A DNA stretch of 36,935 nt from Ottowia sp. (lineage in GTDB: Bacteria > Pseudomonadota > Gammaproteobacteria > Burkholderiales > Burkholderiaceae), in assembly GCA_020853585.1 (NCBI GenBank), contig JADYYQ010000179.1:1-36935 (forward strand), read 5' to 3'. This document shows positions 34,335-36,935 of this stretch, one piece after another. Both the position numbers and the translations under genes were made by a program. The notes under the pieces are model-generated. The model saw only the letters and a program-made list of their open reading frames with translations. It was not told the DNA's origin and did no database searches. Every line of letters starts with the position of its first letter. Position 1 is the first letter of the stretch.

Positions 34335-35696
34335 ATGAAAACTGTGGCCTCCGACTGCTTTAGCTATAGCCAAGCACAGCTAAAAGAATTTTCCCAAACA
34401 ACCTTAGATCATGCACGCGCCTGTGGAGCCACCGATGCTGCCACCGAGTTTTCTGAAAGTACCGGTCTATCAGTAACCGTACGCAAAGGTCAAACCGAGA
34501 CCATCGAACGCAATCGAGATAAAGGAATGGGCATCACGGTATTTATCGGTCAACGCCGTGGTCACGCCAGTACCTCAGATTTTTCTGAACAAGCGCTAAA
34601 GGCAACCGTCGAAGCCGCTTATAACATCGCCCGCTTTACGGCTGAAGATAACTGTGCCGGCTTACCTGATCCCACATTACTCGAACACCATCCACAAGAT
34701 TTAGATTTATTTCATCGCTGGGATATCGATGCCCCACATGCGCTTAGCATTGCACAACGCGCCGAGCAAGCCGCTTTTTCAGTCAGCCCCTTGATCAGCA
34801 ATAGCGATGGGGCAAGCGTCTCTACACAACACGCGCACTTTATTTATGCCAATAGCCAAGGTTTTTCATCTGGCTACCCCACCTCGCGCCACTTTATCGC
34901 ATGTGCGCCTATTGCCGGGACAGGCACGCATATGCAGCGAGATGACTGGTACAGCTCAGCGCGCTCCCCCGCAATGATGGCGCATCCCGAAAATATCGGC
35001 ACCTATGCAGCACAACGCGCATTAGCCAGACTCCATCCTCGCAATCTAAGCACACGCAAATGCCCGGTATTATTTGAAGCCCCGCTTGCCATTGGTTTAC
35101 TAGGCGCATTTGTTCAAGCAGTCTCAGGCGGCGCACTTTACCGCAAATCAAGCTTTTTGCTCAACTCATTAGGGCAAGCTATTTTTCCCGAGCATATTTC
35201 GATTTATGAAGAACCGCATCAGCTCGGCGCCATGGGCAGCGCACCTTTTGATGATGAAGGTGTACGCACACAACGCCGTGATGTCGTGCACAACGGCATT
35301 GTTCAAGGCTATTTTTTGTCAACGTACTCAGCACGCAAATTGGGCATGACCTCCACTGGCAACGCCGGGGGATCACACAACTTACAACTCAAAAGTAAAC
35401 TCACACAGTCTAGTGATGATCTCTGTGCCATGCTCAAAAAAATGGGGACAGGTTTATTGGTCACTGACCTCATGGGACAAGGCGTGAACTACGTGACCGG
35501 CGACTACTCACGCGGCGCCTCAGGCTATTGGGTTGAACACGGCAAAATCGCATACCCTGTAGAAGGCATCACCATTGCAGGTAATCTTAAACAGATGTTC
35601 CATCAACTAGCCGCCATCGGCAACGACATAACAACACGGGGCACCAAGCAAACGGGATCGATCTTAATTGAAGAGATGATGATTGCCGGTCATTGA
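34335..35696 (+). CDS. pmbA: Metalloprotease PmbA/TldE
   Basis: A 453-residue member of the TldD/PmbA family. With TldD it forms a complex that degrades unfolded peptides and matures some modified peptides (microcin B17, CcdA turnover in E. coli). Seen here: the N-terminal segment with VRKGQTETIERNRDKGMGITVF, the central beta-rich region, GMTSTGNAGGSHNL, and the C-terminal SRGASGYWVEHGKIAYPVEGITIAGNL. PmbA/TldE lacks the HExxxH zinc motif of TldD, and none is seen, as expected. I take the ATG at 34335 as the start; an in-frame TTG four codons earlier is less likely. TldD is not in the window. Confidence 0.94.
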   Translation: MKTVASDCFSYSQAQLKEFSQTTLDHARACGATDAATEFSESTGLSVTVRKGQTETIERNRDKGMGITVFIGQRRGHASTSDFSEQALKATVEAAYNIARFTAEDNCAGLPDPTLLEHHPQDLDLFHRWDIDAPHALSIAQRAEQAAFSVSPLISNSDGASVSTQHAHFIYANSQGFSSGYPTSRHFIACAPIAGTGTHMQRDDWYSSARSPAMMAHPENIGTYAAQRALARLHPRNLSTRKCPVLFEAPLAIGLLGAFVQAVSGGALYRKSSFLLNSLGQAIFPEHISIYEEPHQLGAMGSAPFDDEGVRTQRRDVVHNGIVQGYFLSTYSARKLGMTSTGNAGGSHNLQLKSKLTQSSDDLCAMLKKMGTGLLVTDLMGQGVNYVTGDYSRGASGYWVEHGKIAYPVEGITIAGNLKQMFHQLAAIGNDITTRGTKQTGSILIEEMMIAGH

Positions 35697-35706
35697 TGGC
35701 AATGGA

Positions 35707-35730
35707 GGAAAATAGAATTTTTTATTTTCC
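35707..35730 (+). terminator. AT-rich hairpin just after pmbA
   Basis: GGAAAATA (35707-35714) pairs with TATTTTCC (35723-35730) about ten bases past the pmbA stop. The stem is AT-rich with no U-run after it; it may help end pmbA transcripts together with the next hairpin. Confidence 0.3.
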
Positions 35731-35768
35731 CTCTGATACCCAATGCCCAAGAGGAAAACCAAGGGGAA

Positions 35769-35801
35769 AACATAACGGGCCGCAAAGCGACCCGTTATGT
35801 T
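35769..35801 (-). terminator. Strong intrinsic terminator between pmbA and rpmG
   Basis: AACATAACGGG (35769-35779) pairs perfectly with CCCGTTATGTT (35791-35801). A further CGC/GCG inner stem around an AAA loop follows after one mismatch. On the minus strand the stem is followed by TTTTCCCC, fitting a terminator of rpmB-rpmG. On the plus strand CATAAAAAA follows. It may act in both directions. Confidence 0.75.
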
Positions 35802-35821
35802 CATAAAAAAGGAAATCCACC

Positions 35822-35989
35822 CTATTTTATTTTTGCTTCTTTGTAAGAGACATGCTTACGTACCACCGGATCAAATTTCATAATTTCTATTTTTTCTGGT
35901 TTTGTACGTTTATTTTTTGTCGTCGTATAGAAATGACCAGTCCCTGCTGTGGACTCTAATTTTATTTTGTCACGAACACTTTTAGCCAC
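35822..35989 (-). CDS. rpmG: 50S ribosomal protein L33
   Basis: A 55-residue ribosomal protein reading M(GTG)[17 protein letters not shown], then [20 protein letters not shown], ending [12 protein letters not shown], the full L33 length. The start codon is GTG, supported by an AAGGGGT ribosome binding site about six bases upstream. The zinc-binding CxxC pairs of some L33 forms are absent, so this is the zinc-independent type. It follows rpmB by 22 bases in one operon and ends before a strong terminator. Confidence 0.96.
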   Translation of the reverse strand: MAKSVRDKIKLESTAGTGHFYTTTKNKRTKPEKIEIMKFDPVVRKHVSYKEAKIK

Positions 35990-36011
35990 AATGCACCCCT
36001 TATGTCAGCAC

Positions 36012-36245
36012 TTAAATTTCGCCGCGTGCGCGAAGATCGACAAGCACTGCATCAATGCCATTTTTATCTATAGTACGCAGCCCAGCATTGGATAAACGTA
36101 AGGTAACCCAACGGTTCTCGGATTCAACCCAAAGACGTTTATTTTGCAAATTAGGCAAAAAACGACGTTTCGTTTTGTTATTTGCATGGGAAACATTGTT
36201 GCCAACCATTGGCTTTTTCCCGGTTACTACACAAACGCGTGCCAT
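36012..36245 (-). CDS. rpmB: 50S ribosomal protein L28
   Basis: A 77-residue ribosomal protein, the usual length. It begins [20 protein letters not shown] and continues with [20 protein letters not shown] and [23 protein letters not shown] about five bases upstream of the ATG gives a strong ribosome binding site. It is first in the rpmB-rpmG operon; the two proteins bind the large subunit near the E site. It lacks zinc-binding cysteines. Confidence 0.97.
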   Translation of the reverse strand: MARVCVVTGKKPMVGNNVSHANNKTKRRFLPNLQNKRLWVESENRWVTLRLSNAGLRTIDKNGIDAVLVDLRARGEI

Positions 36246-36636
36246 AAAGCACTCCTGAATTTAGTGGATGGCTTGCTATCTAAATAGCGAAACGGGCGAT
36301 TATATCCGTAAAAAATCACCCAAGGCAAGCAATGCTTCGTTAAAAAGGGCGCGCCGCACTCGCAATTTCCCTTAAAGAAACAAAATATCACCACCCTAAA
36401 GCCCCTAATCTGATGTCCCCCAGCGCATATCCAAATACAAGCATAGGAATACGTCCTTAAATCGATTTATACCTTGCTCCGTGCGGTCCACCTGTGTGTG
36501 CATGGCACGCTTTTCACGCCCATGAAAAGATATCGCTCCCCCTCATCGCCCTATCATAAGAAGCGTGCATGATCATTTACTCTTTTCGCTGCATATTCAT
36601 TTTTTGGAAATATAAAAGACCACACACCCTTCGTCA
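36246..36636. other. Intergenic between radC and rpmB
   Basis: About 390 bases hold no gene. The rpmB promoter must lie here, but no clean -35/-10 pair is evident by eye. A perfect hairpin CTTTTCA-cgccca-TGAAAAG lies at 36510-36529 without a U-run; it could be a weak end point for radC. Confidence 0.5.
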
Positions 36637-36935
36637 TCAAAGCACACCCGCTTCAGCAAAAGAATAGATCTGGTGACCCGCCACAATAAAATGATCTAGC
36701 AAACGCACTTCAATTAAGGCCATGCTTTCACGTAGATCCAAAGTCAAGCGGATATCCGCTTGACTCGGCTCAGCCATACCCGATGGATGATTGTGCGCCA
36801 CGATTAGCGAGGCGGCATTGTGGTACAAAGATTGCCGAGCAATTTCACGAGGATAAACACTGGCTTGCAACAAGCTACCGCGAAATAACTCCTCTGCCAC
36901 AATAAGCCGATTTTGCGCATCCAAAAATAAACACA
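36637..36935 (-). CDS. radC: RadC/JAB-domain DNA repair-associated protein (5' part beyond window)
   Basis: Only the C-terminal 98 or so residues are present; the frame continues out of the right edge through [10 protein letters not shown]. The JAB/MPN metalloprotease-like motif is intact: a metal-binding HNHPSG followed by D in SQADIRLT, preceded by EELFRGSL and SVYPREI. This is the conserved RadC C-terminal domain. Its cellular role is unsettled despite the name. It precedes rpmB-rpmG on the same strand, the usual Burkholderiales order. Confidence 0.93.
   Translation of the reverse strand, partial: CLFLDAQNRLIVAEELFRGSLLQASVYPREIARQSLYHNAASLIVAHNHPSGMAEPSQADIRLTLDLRESMALIEVRLLDHFIVAGHQIYSFAEAGVL

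Overview
The window looks like a chromosome segment from a host-associated betaproteobacterium of the Burkholderiaceae, with lower G+C than free-living Burkholderia. The evidence is the pairing of uvrB with a divergent aromatic aminotransferase gene, the order radC - rpmB - rpmG, orn, darP and pmbA, and an intracellular polyhydroxybutyrate depolymerase whose catalytic residues fall at the Ralstonia-type positions (C183, D355, H388). A fungal endosymbiont of the Mycoavidus/Glomeribacter type would fit the modest G+C and the host-interaction genes. That placement is inference.

Layout. (1) 1-2653, minus: a subtilisin-type (S8) secreted protease with a probable autotransporter tail, cut by the left edge and preceded by a very AT-rich block. 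(2) 3200-6720: uvrB and tyrB, divergent housekeeping genes. (3) 6721-9180: a gene-poor, AT-rich accessory stretch. It holds a 386-residue protein whose N-terminal region resembles the Salmonella SopD/SifA effectors, several inverted repeats and a decayed IS6-family transposase fragment. (4) 9181-12320: phaZ, orn, a SAM methyltransferase and a possible histidine-rich 72-residue peptide. (5) 12381-18053, minus: a 1890-residue RTX toxin of the HlyA type, with a hydrophobic pore region, a conserved candidate acylation lysine (K627), seven calcium-binding repeat blocks and a C-terminal type I secretion tail. (6) 18054-18298: a divergent control region with two Fur-box-like sites. (7) 18299-28655: a siderophore operon, ATP-grasp / NIS synthetase / MFS / NIS synthetase / PLP decarboxylase in the order of the vibrioferrin genes pvsABCDE, extended by an SbnG-like citrate synthase and a TonB-dependent receptor. 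(8) 28954-36935: a periplasmic oligopeptidase B-like enzyme, a small unknown gene truncated by a 16-bp tandem duplication, a cysteine-synthase-family enzyme, a pterin dehydratase, darP, pmbA, rpmG, rpmB and the 3' part of radC.

How the parts work together. The siderophore operon is self-contained for synthesis (a dedicated citrate source, an ethanolamine-type amine from the decarboxylase, two condensing synthetases and an ATP-grasp ligase), for export (MFS) and for outer-membrane uptake (TonB receptor). No inner-membrane importer is present. The Fur sites lie between this operon and the toxin gene, so iron limitation may switch on iron scavenging and toxin production together. That co-regulation is the main testable idea here. 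The toxin has none of its usual partners (acyltransferase, type I transporter) in the window, so they must be encoded elsewhere or be absent.

Limits. No alignments, structure predictions or statistics were run. Family assignments rest on visible motifs and remembered family patterns.
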